NCBI GenBank assembly: GCA_012274445.1
Contig: JAAROD010000004.1
Location: forward strand, 496,001 to 560,000
Length of the DNA: 64,000 nt
Reading direction: 5' to 3'
Origin: Sclerotiophoma versabilis
Lineage: Eukaryota; Ascomycota; Dothideomycetes; Pleosporales; Didymellaceae
This document shows, one piece after another, positions 32,398 through 46,583 of the stretch. The notes beneath the pieces are model-generated. The model did no database searches. It worked only from the letters and a program-made list of their open reading frames with translations, and was not told the origin of the DNA. Position 1 is the first letter of the stretch; every line of letters starts with the position of its first letter. The translations under genes were made by a program, and so were the position numbers.

Positions 32398-34321
32398 TTA
32401 CGCACCCAACTCCTTCTCTCCCTTGCCCCCCTTCTGTCCAACCTCCGCTTCCACCCGTGTCATCTTCTCAGCGGCACGACGCTTCTTGCTATCCAGTCTC
32501 TCTCTATCTTCGCGCATCTGCCTGATGAGCGCGCTCTTCTCGCGGATCTTGTGCCCGTATCGGTAGAATACGAGCGGGATGGGGACCATGGCGAATTCAA
32601 TAAGTGAAAGCATTGTCGCGGACCAGTGCGGACCGAGGGTTGCGTACCTGAGTGTGTAAGTCGATGGTAAGGAGATGGAAAGAAGGCATGGTGGATGGAG
32701 GTTGAGTGAGAGGAGTGATGCGACGCTGGCTGAGAAAATGATGCAGGTGTGAGGCAGGGTGGATGGTGCTATGAGTGACGACTTACATTTTTGGACCGGC
32801 AAGAGGTAGCGCACCACCCATGGCACTTCGGAGGACGGCATTGCCTGCCAGCGCTGACGCGGCATAGATGCCATACGAGTGGACGAGGTAGTTCGACGCG
32901 TAGATGAAGACACCGCAATTGCCAGCGCCAAATGGTATGCCTGCGAGAAGAGGAGCGATCCAGTGTACATTCGGCGTACATGTCCAAGCGAAGATCATTT
33001 CGCCGATGGGAACTAGTACCGCAGCAATACACACCACGCTGACCATTGCCTCAGGGTATGGCTTTCCCGTCTCTGGATCTTTGGGGTGCCTGTTGATCAT
33101 CTTACGGAGAAGGGGCTCGCTGAGAATGGTGCACATACCGCCGACACCAATACCCAAGTACGACAGTCCAGTCAGACCAGGTGACCAGCCGCGCAGTTCG
33201 GAGAAGACGATCGGGTAAGAGACGAAGCAGAGGTAAAGTACTCCATAGACAAGAGCGATGTAAACGTTCCAGAAGATGCAGATAGGCTCGTTGATCGCCA
33301 TGGAGAGGGGCCGATACAGGTTCTCCCGCAGCATGGGCAGAAAGGCCTTTTTGTCGTCATATCGGGAGTTCCAACGGGAGTCGTTTGTTTCCTTGCGCTT
33401 CTTCGCAGATTTGGCACGCAGAATGGCTGGCGCGTACGTTTCAGGGATGAGGAAGACCATGAACCACGATGTGCCTGAGCCGATCATGACGACCCAGTTG
33501 GTCCAGCGCCAGCCTAGTGCTTGGTACACGAAGCCTCCGACAAGGGGACCGATCACGGGTCCATTCATAGGGCCGATTGACCATATACTGAAGGCGAGGG
33601 CGCGGTAGTCGTCGCTGACAATATCGGAGACGGTCCCTGGAGCGTTCGAGATCATTGCTGCACCGGCGATGGCGCCGAAGAAGCGCATGACGAGGATCTG
33701 GGCGAGATTGTTCGACAGTGCGCATGGTATGATGAGAATGGTAAAGGTGGCAACAGCGATGAGATAGACTGGTCTGCGGCCGTACATCTCACTCAGAGGT
33801 GCCAGAAGAAGCGACCCGAGAGCTAATCCGGCTAGGTAGGTAGTGATGCCGAGGACAACGAGTGTTTTCGATTTGATGCCAAAAGTTGCCATCATGCCCG
33901 GGATGCCGCTGGTATAGCTAGTAGAATACATAACCACAACAAGGGTTGAATAGCTCATGAAGAAGATGACTAGAGCCTTCCTCCACATAGGCCAATCATG
34001 AGGATTCTCGCCGTTGTCGTCAAAGTCGAGCTCATAGCGCGGGTCCGTGGTCATGTTCGTTGTGGTAGTCGTGATGTGTGCCATCGACTTGTCGCCTGAC
34101 TCATCGAGACCAGCATTGCGACTGAGAGATTGGTGTATCGACAGGACCTCGTCTGTGTCGCTGAGTGAGTCGGTCGAGGCTGAGGATGTCGAATAGTGAT
34201 CGTCATCGTGATGGGCCTCCACCGCATGCGATTTCTCGGTTGACTGCGATTTGACTGACGGCGATATTGTCTTCTTGGCAGATGACGAAGCAATAGCAAC
34301 TTCCTTATCGTTGAGGCTCAT
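32398..34321 (-). CDS. DHA1-type MFS transporter (drug/polyamine:H+ antiporter family)
   Basis: Twelve-span major facilitator, likely in the plasma membrane, exporting drugs, polyamines or metabolites. Exons 32787-34321 and 32398-32647, joined by a 139-bp intron (GTAAGT donor, CTCAG acceptor), encode 594 residues. The N-terminal 115 residues are Ser/Thr/Asp-rich, with a run of threonines (HITTTTTNMTT). Then comes the DHA1 entry motif NPHDWPMWRKA and the motif-A loop LAPLSEMYGRRPVY. RFFGAIAGAAMISNAPGTVSD and the motif-C-like GPMNGPVIGPLVGGF follow. The exon 2 end is the last membrane segment (about LSLIEFAMVPIPLVFYRYG) and a Lys/Arg/Glu-rich tail. The FDDNGENPHDW pattern is typical of the polyamine/multidrug subgroup. 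Substrate cannot be told. Confidence 0.92.
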
Positions 34322-36114
34322 GGTGCTTCAAGAGTTCGACTCCGCTCTTGCGGCTGTTTGTCCGGTTAAAGGTCAAGGAACGCCAACAGCGCCTACTCTC
34401 AATAGGTGGTCATTAACGAGAAATATTGGCTTTGAGAGGAAAAAGTCATCAGGCACGAAGTACAGAAAGGGTTCGTACCAGCGTCGCGCCAGTGCGACAT
34501 GAGCCAGTGGCAGAATCCTTCGAACCAGGGCGCAAGGGACGGCAAAGGCGCGGCACGCTTCCGCGTGTAATGCAGCATCATATTTGCCACGGAAATAACA
34601 GTTCATTGCGGTGTTATCGCAGCGAGCTGGCGAACTGCAGCAAACTGTGGGCGCGTTGTTCCGTTTGCGGTCGCACCTTCCCCAAGGAGACAGCCATACG
34701 ATTCGGTGTTGCTTTGCTCCGAAAATCGGAATTCGCGAATCCCGCAGCGGATACAGTAATCTTGCTGATCCAGTACTAGTAAGCTGCAGGATAGTCGATT
34801 AAAATGCATGGCGACCATGGTTAGAAGAGTGCGGTTGTAGGGGTGAGACTGTGTGCTCGTTGAATGCGCTCTCGTGTTGCACAAAAGCTGGGGTACAGCA
34901 GCTGCGAATTGCATGTCTGAACCTTAAATCTTGTGTGGGGGTCTCTAAAATAGTTTTAGATATTGTACAAAATGACTGGAATTATTTATAGCCTTTAGAC
35001 TGTGTATGTATTAACATGATGTGGGGAGGTGTAGGTTAATTGCCTTCTGTAATTCTGGAGTCTGCCTGCTTATATCCTACTTTTTCGGCAACATCAGAGG
35101 TGGGGAAGATCGGATGGAGATGTGTAGGCAGGGAGAGAAGTTAGCGCGGCAGGAGCGAAATCCACACGTCGTTTCTCGAACCTCAAACCTCACCTCGTCA
35201 CTGCATCACCAACACAACACATCAACCACAACGCAGCCTTGGGGACACTGCTCGCGGGTTAGCTTGGTACTACGACTGGTATCCATCATTTTGCCTAGCG
35301 CGCATCCTACGAGCTCCCATCGACCACTACCTGACTACTGTGGAAATGTCGCCAGTATCGATCATTGCGCCGCGCGATGCCAAAGGTGCTTCCACCTGCC
35401 TCTTCATTTGAAATATTGAACATGAAATCGCTATGTCGTTGCTGGTAAGACATGTGTACCGTTCACGTGTGTCTGCCTGACAGGGGGGAATCATACACAC
35501 TGTACATTGAGGGTAATCGTTTCTTCATTGATCCTTAGTATGCGCATATGCATACCATGTGTCTTTGTCTTCCTACTTTCTGTTTATGCATTTGATTATC
35601 CGTATCCCAGGGAGCTTTCATTCCTCAGCTACTTTGCAGTCATGTCGTTTTGCAAGGCATCCATTACTGGATCTAGGCAACCGATGCATGCCTGCCTGGT
35701 TGTTCAAAGCATGTGCCACACTTGCATGAGCGAGACAAGGTTCTGCAAGAGATGGCCGCCGAAAATAGTGCGCAGTGAGCGCTCATTTCACTGGGTAGTA
35801 TCTACAACAAAAAAACAGCCTGGCACGAGTCTGCCCAATCGCACGCCGTATCCCATTTGTTGCAACGGGTTCAAAATCCTCCAGGATGCTGCAAGATAAA
35901 TCCCAGAATGAAGGGCAGCTGTACGTTGACGTGGCTACGCTTGGCGGCCACCGGGGCAACCTGCTCCCGCGCGCGCACTTTCACCTTGTTTGCCAGCTTC
36001 ACGGCACCCCAACTTAGCTTGAGCGCCGCCGACCTCTAACTAACGCCTTCCAAACCATCCTCTGCACAACACCTCGCCACATCCTGGAGCTTTTCAACGG
36101 TACCCTTCGCAGTT
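34322..36114. other. Intergenic: two divergent promoters
   Basis: Promoters of the minus-strand transporter (left) and of the giant plus-strand gene (right). Open frames up to about 130 codons are present without domain support. Confidence 0.55.
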
Positions 36115-39100
36115 ATGGTGGCTCCAGGTCGCCCGCCTCCCAATCATGTGCCCTTTAACGAGCAGCTCTATAACCACATTGCGTTACCGCGGGACGTGCC
36201 AGGACGCGAGGACAGCAATCTTCCCAGCATTGAAGCTGCCTTGCTTGCGCGCTTGATCGATGCGACACGTTTTTTGAGCTCCCATGTGGCACAATCAGAC
36301 CAGCAGCAGGTCTGGGCATTGGGTGATTCACTCACAGCTTGTCAGTCGTTGCATGTTGATCGCACAATCACCAAACCAGCTTTAATTCGAGAGCTTAGTA
36401 GACTACAGCCGGGGCAGGTTCTTATCTTACATGTTACCGCTCAGAACTGTGGACTACTGATATACATAGACCCTAGGTAAGTACCGGCACAAAATTCCAT
36501 CGAGTTTGTACTGACGCAAATAGTGAGACAAATGGCCACCAAATGATTTTCGAAGCATTCGAGGTTACACCAACCTGCGAGCAAGTACTCGCCACAAAGA
36601 ATGCGTTGCTACGAGACTTTCCTGGCTGCGCAGTCAATGTTCCAAAGGCTACACTGCTCGAGCCATCTTTCTTGGACAGCTTCTCATTGTTTCTGCAACA
36701 AGCGTCTACGGAGTATGTTACAAAATTCTCCTCAGTCACCTACAAAGCAGCAGCACCGCTGCCGGAAGTTCGTAATACTAGCAACCCTGCGCTCGTGACA
36801 GGTTTGCTGATGACAATCCTGGAGGCCAATGGCGCCACTATGGATGTACCAATCCTAAGAAAGCGTGTGCGAGACACCGTCATGTTCGACCAGGCGTATA
36901 AGCCATGGAGACGCTCGCCCTTCTATCTTACTATCCGCGTTGCGATGCAGCGCCAACTTTACAGACTATTCGGAGCTGATATTGGAAGACTATACTACAA
37001 GACAGTCATGTGCCTTATGCTCCGTCAGTTCTTGGAAGATGTTCTGAAGAGGATACCCTTCGAGTCCGTCTCTTTCCTGCGTCAGAAACTGGGTCGCAGG
37101 CTCGCCAAGCTTGCAAATGACCGCAGTGCAATCACTGGGAATGTCAGCACGCGGATTGCCTTCGCACTCTCCTCCATCGAGCCCAGTTTCGAGAGCACAC
37201 TCGTTACTAGTGGCGGCTGGCTGAAAGCCAAGTGGCGGTCCTACAAACGGGTCCATGAACGCTGTGTACCCATACTCGACCCCCACGTTCCGGCTGGTGC
37301 ACTAGATGTGCGTCTTGCAAACAGCTATCCTGTTCTAAGTCGTATACTTGCGAACCAGGCTGTCCACATCGACGTTGTGCAGCGTACTTCAGATGAGCTC
37401 TTGAAGCAATACGAAGCGTCCGCTGCTTCTGTAAAGCCATATATGTACGCAGCACGTACTCACATCAAGATCTCGCGGTATCACTCTACAGTCATTGAGC
37501 CAGCGAAAGAGCAGAGCAGTTTAGAAAATTCTCGCATAGTTGAATTGAGCGATACCATCCGCGACTATATCCAACGAATCCACACTTCGCCTGAAGGCTA
37601 CCCTGATCAGAAGAGTCATATGCTCCTCCATCTTATGGAGCTATGGGTACTCATGGATGTGGAAGCCGTAGCTTGCTACCCCCTTCTTCAAGACTTCCAC
37701 CCTGGCTTTGACTCAGATCTTCTAGACCCTATCCAATTGCTTTCCTTGTGTGACATGATTCGAGTTCAAAAAGTACAAGCTTACATCAGCAGTCGGTTCC
37801 GTGCACGTCGTGGCATGCGGTGCAGGACGATTTTCGATGATCCTGCCGATGACTGCTTCGCCGCGAGATACTTCGACGAATACGACAAGACTGGACAATC
37901 GCTACGTCTCAACATCGAAAACAACGCCGACAGGCAGCATGCAGAGAAGATTAACGAATGGGAGAAGAAGAGCGAGCTCCACATGGAGACAATCAGGAAG
38001 CAAGACGAGACTACTTGTTTTTACGACGACGTACCCCACCAATACGTACATGGTATCACCGAGACCAGACACCGCAAGCCTTGCGAGTGGCACGATCTTC
38101 AGGATGCTGCAAGGAATATCAGGATCCGTATCTTCGAGCATCCTCTTCCGAGCTACGAGCCTGCTGCTAAGGCAGCTATCTTTGAGATGAGGTGTCCAGA
38201 ATCCGTCGCTGCCTACAGGGACGCCACATGGTCCATCCTGTCCACCATATGCTCTCCGCTGTCGACCACGAAGCCTGATCGAGTTTCGCTCATTCGAGAA
38301 TACTCCCAACTTCAGCCTCATGTTAATGACTCAAATGGCAGCGTTACTCTTGCTTCCGAGAAGAAGGCATTCCTTGAAACCCATTATTCAAGCTGGAGCT
38401 TTCCAGTCGAGCTAGATGCCATTATCCGTACCTGCGGGCTCAAACCGAGGTACTATGATCAGGCCAGTCAATCGTGGACCGGTGAACATGACAAGGCATC
38501 GCTGTGGCACCATTTCCCCGTGATGCTTGCGATCGACTCTCCGTACCGTGTTCTTCCGCTATCGTATGCGGATTGGCCTTCGTCGAACGAGATACAAGCG
38601 AGTCAAGCCGATTGCCCTGCAGACGTCAGTGCTCACGAATTCATGGCTTGGCAGGGACTTCTGGTAGGCACACACTCAAGATGGCTGGATCTAGTTCGCG
38701 AGTTGGGATCCGCTAATCTCAACTTCTCTTCCGATGCCACTTGGGTGCTCGTCATGCGTCTAATATTCCAAGTTGGTCCAGCCTCGACAGTCGCAGACGT
38801 TCGGCGAGACATCCATACAGCATTGCTTGACGACTCCTTGTGCTCAAGGCTGCTACATCAAGTTCAGCAGCGACTAGATGCACTTCATCGAAATTGGCGC
38901 GAACCAGTACAGATGGACATACTTATCACTATCCTGCTCAAGATCCTCTCGTTTTCGTCCTCTGACGATATCAGCCAGAAAGGCGCAGCGCTTCTGCTAC
39001 AAGCACGAGATTCGACTGACCTTTGGCGTGTCGAACTACAATCAGTTGTCACTGGCGATGCCAAGGTCAGGCCTTTCGCTGTCTGGGCATCTCTTCTGTG

Positions 39101-42100
39101 CAAGCGGACATTGCAAACTGACCCGGAAATGCTTCTTGAGCCAACAGCTCTTCAACAGTACGTCGGTGCTTCTATCTCCTTGAACTACAACCTTATCGAA
39201 GAGTTCAACTATTTGCCATACAAAGTCAGGAATGCAATCATCCGCGATGTCATGTATTCTTATGAACATCGTGATTTGTTGAGACGAGCCATACTGTCCA
39301 ACACACAGGCATTCACCGAAGCTGTCAACCGGCTGTGGCAAATTCCTGATGGCTACAAATCTAGCATTTCGGACTCAGCCACAGGAAGCTGGTGGGTTTT
39401 GCTCCAGCTGAAAACGACGAGCAGCGGTCACAATCACTCTTACTTTGTGCACTACAACTACGTGTATGGCACTTTGCTCATAGATGGACAAGAGATGAGC
39501 ACTCTCCCATTGACATACCGGCGAAATCTGCTCTATCGCAATATCTTTGGAGATAGAAACCCCATCGTGTTTCCTTCCCCGCTTCAAGGCATGTCATGGG
39601 CAGTCTCTGAGCCAATGAAAGGAGGCCAGCGTATACATCTCGGGTTCCGACAACGCACCCTGATTGTTCGTGCGGTGCAACATGATCAACTCTACGAATA
39701 CATCCCAAGCGAGGCTTTTGGCACGACCTCGCGCGATCTCCCAGCCCCTCTCTTGAACGGTTGTTATCATTGGCTAAACGTCCACAATGGGGAACTAGAG
39801 ATCCGTCGGCAAGATATGTGGATATCAAAACTAGGCAACTGGTGGATTTACGGCGTCGCATACGGACAGTGTCAAGTTATCAGACAATTTGGACATCGTT
39901 CCGAAACTAGGCTGCTGAACACTTCAAATGAAACCGTTCAGCGCATCAGCACTATCTTTAGGTCATTCGTAGATCTTAACCAGATCATTGTATTTGCCTC
40001 AAGAGAAGGCAAGATAACCGTCGAGCTCAAGCCCCTGGAACTTAGCTTTTACATCAACGAGAATGGCCTACTGCAGTCTCGAAGGCTCGGTGCGATCATC
40101 ATGCAGGATCAAGATGCTGGCACATGGCATGGTTTGAGAAGCAAGATCGTAATCCAGTCAGCAGCCAATCGTCGCCAGAAGAGTATCTTGGTGCCGTACA
40201 ACAATGACTTCCAAATCACCCGAGATGACATTCACGTGTCCGTCGAGATTAGTACAGGTACAGATAAGTACTTGAAGTACGACATCAACGAAGTACTGGG
40301 CCGCATTGACTGCCCCCCGGAGCCTAGTCTTCTGTACATTAAGGCGCTCCTGCATGCGCTCACTTCACACATGATACCGGATTCGCTGACTTCGAAGACC
40401 GGAGTAGAAGAGGCGCTCCGCCTTCTCCGGACAGGACTCTACCAGCCATGGAATCCACTGGGAGAAAGCCATATAGCGCTTTTGCAGCGTCTCGCAGAGC
40501 TTTCTCCAATGCGCGGATACTATCCTGTAGACTCTCAGTTCATGGAAACCTTGGCATGGCGCGCTGATTTGACGCAACATATCCAGGATGATCGATTCAG
40601 ACCATGCGTAGACGATATTCTTCGGGTAAATTCCTCTCTACTCGTTTTTAATTCAGGTGTTGTGAAACAAGAGGCCACCGTGAGAGTATTGGTCAAGCCA
40701 AATCCTCATTTAGCGGCACGAGCAGTGTTACGCACGTACGCACAACAACCGCGGGAGGACGATTTAAATTACCTTGCAAGAGACAAGCGTTGGACAAATC
40801 TTGCTTGTGACAACGCTTTTCACACAATCAAACAGCTCCTCATGGAACAGCTCTCGCCAGCAAACTCGCCTAGTCTTGTTAGTCTCTTGCATGATGCATC
40901 ACTTGTTGGCGGCTACGATAAGTGTTTCCAAAAAACCCTGCTTACGGACTTGCTTGCTGTTGATGTAAAAGCAGAATGGGGTGCATTAACACAGCGGGCG
41001 ATGAGATGCGATCCTCGGGATAGATACAGTCTTATGTTCCTACTTGGACCAATGGCGTTCTCTGATTATGCCAATATGGAGCTACTCCATAAGCTCATCT
41101 CCTTCGTCATGTACGCAGACATCAAAGGACTCCAGCCCCCTCAGTATGCTGCGTACTTTCACTTCCGTGCCGATGGAGCTCCGCCTTGTTCCTACCTTAT
41201 ATCTCTCATGGAGAAAGCGAGGATGCCGTTCGTCGCAGTCGGCTTCAAGAAGCGGTCTCAAATCGTCATTGCGGAGAACAACCATGGTCAATATGTTGAG
41301 AGGAGTTGCGAGGCCTTAGCTTGTTCCATACAAGCCCAATGGCCAGAACCGGAAATCGACTTCACCAAGCTGGCTGCGGTCAATCCTGCACATGTTGATG
41401 TTGAGAGAGCTTTGGAGGACCTGACACCAGAATGGCAACGTTTAACACGAAACCACGAGCTTGCCATGTATCTGGAGCGGGTGCAAGTTTTGTTGGACCG
41501 ATCAAGCGCAGTGAGCACAATCACATTGGGTTCGAAAGTCAGCTGTACTAGGCCGTGCACTGGCATCCGTGCGATGTCTATAGCTCAGCACCTGTACTCC
41601 TCGAGAAACAGGGAAGGGGATGATCTCTCGTTACCCAAGGTGCTACGGCAGCCTCTCCATGGCATCAGCAACTGGCATGGAAGCACTGCAGCTACTGTTG
41701 GAACGCTCATGCCAAGACCTATCAATACTCTGTCGCGTTCGAACATTTCGTGCAGGGCTTCCAGCCAACACGATATGAACAACCTCCCCATATCCCAAAA
41801 ACCGCAGTTCTTCCCGAGAAGCAACCAAGCTCCCGAGATTCTGAGACTCAGAGCTATTGTAGGCAATTTCCGAGCAAAGACTTCACATGTATACTCTCGC
41901 TACGCCGACGAGATGGATGCCAGTATCGATGCCCTTCAGTTGCACGTGGAGATTCAACAGAATACGCCTCAGCCGATAACTCGCTGGATAGGAAACGATG
42001 AGATTCGACTGACTAAGGACCATGTAAAGATGATTGTGGAACAAATCAAGCAAGGTTTGACTGCACATCACCCGCAAGCGAAGTGGCTCCAATTAGTCAA

Positions 42101-45100
42101 TCTATGGCCGGCTATGACGGTTACAGATCTGCTCACGGAGCTACGAACCATTTCAGGTAACACCTTCGGAGTTGGCACGAAAGAAGCCCTCGTGTCATTG
42201 GGAGTGGCTATCACCAAGCTGCAACAAATGTTGCGCATACAGGATGCCCAGAAAAGGCGTAAAGATCAACTGCAACTTGAAGAATTCGCGAACTACGGCC
42301 ACGTCAACTGGAACCCAATTGACTACACCGACTGGCTTCTTCTAGAGATTGATGGCGATGTCATGCTTCGTGAGGAGCAGGTACAAGTGGCTCTGGCAAC
42401 GATAGCACCGGTAACAGGTCAGAATTCAGTTCTGCAGCTGTTGATGGGCAAAGGCAAGACATCATGTATTCTACGTAAGTAAGCCATCCTCGTCCAAAGG
42501 TCACAGCTAACCAAGTAAAGCGATGGTGGCTGCCGTACTAGCGAATAAGCAGGATCTGGTGCGCATCTTAGTCCCACGTCCGTTACTCTTGCAGTCTGCG
42601 CAGGTGTTGCACGCGAAGCTTGGAAGCCTCGTTAACCGCCAGATTATGCACATATCCTTCTCACGCAAGACGCCTGCCAAATTGCCTTTGATGCAATTGT
42701 ATCGAAAACTGCATTCACAAGTGTGTGGTCATGGCGGCATTATGATCACACTTCCTGAACATCTTCTCTCCTTCAAGCTGAGCGGGCTACAGCAACTTGC
42801 TGATGGTAACGTAGAGGTCTCTAGGAACATGGTGCACACTCAAGACTGGCTTGATAGCCGCGCTCGAGACGTTCTGGACGAGTGTGACGTCTCTTTGGCC
42901 ATTCGCATGCAGTTGATATATCCTTCAGGCTCACAAACGTCTGTAGACGGTCACCCTATCCGTTGGCAAGTTGTTCAGCTCCTGCTACACCGCACACAGA
43001 ACTTTATCACAGCCGTACAATCGCGCTTTTGCAATAGCGTGGAAATCGTTAGCCGGGTTGAAGGCGGGTTTCCTCTCATCTATTTCTTACGCAAAGATGC
43101 CGAAGACTACTTGATCGAGCTGCTTGTACGCGACATCTGCAAAGGCAACTTTCCTCTCATGCCCTGTTCAGAGTTCCCAACCGTAGTCCAGGATGATATT
43201 TTGAGCTACATCTCGAGGAGCTCCGTGCGCAGCGAGCTGGTCCGAAAGATCACTGCATTCTTCAAGGACAAGCAACAACTGATGAAGGTGATAAATCTTC
43301 TTCGTGGCTTATTTGTTCATCGAATCTTGATATCGAGCCTCAAGAAGCGTTGGAACGTACAGTATGGGCTGCACGCTACTCGAATTCCAATTGCAGTACC
43401 CTATCTTGCGAAAGGCGTTCCTTCGGTAGCCGCCGAATGGGGCCATCCGGACGTTGCTATCACCCTGACATGCCTGTCATTCTACTATCAAGGTCTTAAT
43501 CTTAATCAGTTCAAACAAGCCTTTGAGCAGTTGGGGAAGATGGACGATCCGAGTGTGGAGTATGCAAGATGGGTCTTTCCTCGTGCGCCACTTGGCCTTG
43601 AGGAGTACGTTGCCGTCAATGCTGAGGACGAGTGGCAACTAAGTAAGCTCTTCCAGGTCATCCGGTAAGTCATTATGTGGCCCTGTGTGCAGTGGCGAAG
43701 ACGTGTGCTAACCTTCTGTAGCCTGAACGCCTCGCTCGTAAATTTTTATCTCAACAACTTCGTCTTTCCGCAGTATGCGAAGACCTTCAGCGTCAAGCTA
43801 CAAGCATCTGGATGGAACTTATTCCCATCTCAGACAGGGGGTGGCTGTCGTGTGACAGGTTTCTCCGGTACAAATGACCAGCGCCACCAGCTGCCCATGC
43901 TCATTAAGCAGGCCGATCTGCCAGAGCTAGCTCACACGAATGCCGAGGTGCCCTACTATCTGATGGCTCCTCGCAACCGGGAATATGTGCGAATGAATCA
44001 TGCGAATGGACAACGTTGGACCGAACTTGACCTGATCAAACATTTGGTCAATCCTCTTGGTGTTCCCAAAGGCTATGTCCGGCGGGAAAATAACATCAGA
44101 ATTCTTATCGATGCAGGTGCCCAGGTTTTGGAGCACGCCAACCGGGATTTCGCGAAGGCCTGGCTTGAAGAAGATACTGATGCGGCTGCCGCAGTGTACT
44201 TTGATGATGATCATCGGGTTTGGGTGCAATATCGTACTGGCAATCGCACACCACTCCTAGCGTCACCATTTGCTGAGAGCCTGGATCGATGTGTTGTCTA
44301 CATGGACGAAAGCCATTGTCGAGGTACAGACCTTAAACTCCCAGTAAACGGCAAAGCTGCGTTGACGCTAGGGCAACACCTTACCAAAGATGCGTTGGTG
44401 CAAGCAGCTATGCGCCTGCGCCTGCTCGGACAGTCGCAATCGGTGACGTTCTACTCTCCTCCAGAGGTTCATCAGAGCATTTTAGACCGCCTGAATCAGA
44501 GCCCTTCTTTCCGTCCGGACTCTGCGGCTGTATTGGCCTGGGTTTTCGGGCAGACCTGTGATATGCTGGAGCAACAAGAGCCATCATATTTTGCGCAGGC
44601 ACTGCAGTATATGCAACAAAAGCAAGCAAGACTGAGCTTCCAGTTCTTCCTTGACAACGAACACGCTAGATCCGAGTTTTTGTCTGCGATCCTTCAGAAG
44701 GAAGCCTTACTTATCAAGGATATGTACCAGCCTGGCGGCAATCGCCGTACTGGTTTCAACAAGCCCTCTGCATGGGACGATTCTCTACAAGCGGGTGTAA
44801 AGCTGCTGCAAGACCGCCAGAAGCAGTTTCAGGACAACGGCTCTGCTGTACATGCTTCGGTGCTAGAAGAGGTCGAGATTGAGCAAGAGCGTGAGCTCGA
44901 GCTCGAGGTGGAACAAGAAGTCGAGAATGTTCGCGAAGTGCAACAGCCGCCAAGATTCCGCGCACTTCCAGTGTCAAAGCTCCATGTGGATGTTGAGCAT
45001 TTCGTTGTATTCGGTAGGCTTGTCGCCGGAAGCAGCGCCTACCAACCGATGTTCACTGCACTGAGTCAAACTGCCTTGGGTCTCAAGCGTAGCGTCTCGG

Positions 45101-45891
45101 CCTCCATGCCATCCAACCTATGGGTGTCAGCACAGTTCAGTCAAACTGTCGATGTCTACCAATCCAACGATGTTTACGTACGAACGAGTCAGTGGGTTGT
45201 GTGGAGCTCTACTAGTGATAAGGCTCTGCTTGTCAGCCCGGAGGAAGCCAATGCCCTTATACCCAAACTACGATGCAAAGCAGAGTCTGGAGGTGTGCAT
45301 CTTATCGTATACGCTGCCCCAGTCACCCGCCGTATGCTGCACTTCAACAGCCTTGACTACCATGCTACGCCGTCGCTTCCTGCTGGGCTGAAGCCTCCCA
45401 CGTGGCTTTCGGTGGAGTTGGGTATCTTCTCGGGACGACTACACCTTGATTGGCATGAATATGCTGAGCTGCTAGGCTATCTGGGCTTGAAGCATGATCT
45501 CTCTGTCGATGAAAATGCTCGTCCGTTCGCTGCTAAGCCTCTCACTTTCCTTCATGAATGGATCGACATCCGACGCAAGGGTCAAGACTTCGAGCATACT
45601 TCTATGGGCTTCGTAACGACTGGCAAGCCGCTCACCGAGAACCATGCCTTCTTCCAGACATCAACTCATGAAGTTCAAGCTGATATCCGTCCTCGCATCG
45701 CACGTGTCGGATCAGGCGCGGACGAGCAGGAGGAGGATAGTCATGGGGACAGCGATCATGACGATGATGAGGAGTTTGTGCCTGTCATCGAGCATGTTGA
45801 TAACTCGGATACGGAAGATGAGGGCTCAGATGTGGAGGAGGGTTTTGAGGATGCACAGGAGAGTTTAGAGCATACCTCGAACTCGGAATAG
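36115..45891 (+). CDS. Giant DUF6606/DUF3638/DUF3645 protein with SF2-helicase-like ATPase motifs
   Basis: Very large protein of an uncharacterised fungal family. Exons 36115-36476, 36524-42474, 42521-43664 and 43722-45891 (introns 47, 46 and 57 bp) encode 3208 residues. The start MVAPGRPPPNHVPFNEQLYNHIALPRDVPGRED is followed by a long region of unknown fold. Near residue 2092 is a Walker-A-like LLMGKGKTS, as in DUF3638; intron 2 cuts just after it and uses an AAG acceptor forced by frame. DECD near 2224 looks like Walker B. AKGVPSVAAEWGHPDVAI (exon 3) is the DUF3645 signature. Near 2680, YMDESHCRGTDLKLP and then AAMRLRLLGQSQSV resemble a helicase C-terminal half. A charged helix (EIEQERELELEVEQEVE) and an acidic Asp/Glu/Ser tail end the protein. 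Domain names are from memory. Nucleotide-driven remodelling of an unknown substrate is inference. Confidence 0.9.
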
Positions 45892-46583
45892 CTTGTAGTC
45901 AATAGAGCCCTTTGTAGGCTGCAGAAGAGCAGTGAATTTCAAGCTGCCTACGTCCAGCCATCATCTCTCGCGGTCGCGTGCAGGATGCCCAAAACTGCGA
46001 CTAGCGCATCGAGTTCCTCGATTATGTTCATGTAGAAAGTCGGACTCCGTGACGATGAGGTGATAACGTTCGTGTCGTGAAATCAGGAAGTCGCGTCTGC
46101 GATGACCTCCGTCATCCATACGCTTGTCCGCCCGCGCGCGGTGTTTCGCCGCGTCCGCCGGAAAGCGCAGACCCTTCATCCCAAATAATAATCCCTCGAT
46201 CCACTCTTCCATCACAAACTCAAGCAAACTTTTGACTGCGCATTGCCGGGATTACCCATGGTTTGTTCGATTCAAGTGGTGGCTGTGTGGATGGCTGTGC
46301 TGCCAAGGAATTCCTCTCACCGCGCGCTTGGCATTATGAAGCCTGTGCATTGCAGAGCGCACCACTACTTCAGCCCTACCACGCTCGATGGAAGCTGAAG
46401 CAATTTACATCGAATCCCCGAATGATTGACAGTTCTGCATACGCTTTGTGTTGAAACCCACTGGCTGCTACACCGAGGCCATCCACTGCGGCCCACGACG
46501 TTTCACGCCATATCCGGAGGATTTCCCAGACGCAGAGCGGCCTTTTCGACCTGTCTTTATTTTTGTACAAACCTTCCAACATA
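45892..46583. other. Intergenic: promoter of the Zn2Cys6 gene
   Basis: Spacer of about 690 bp between two plus-strand genes. Nothing beyond a presumed terminator and promoter; no motif stands out. Confidence 0.5.
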
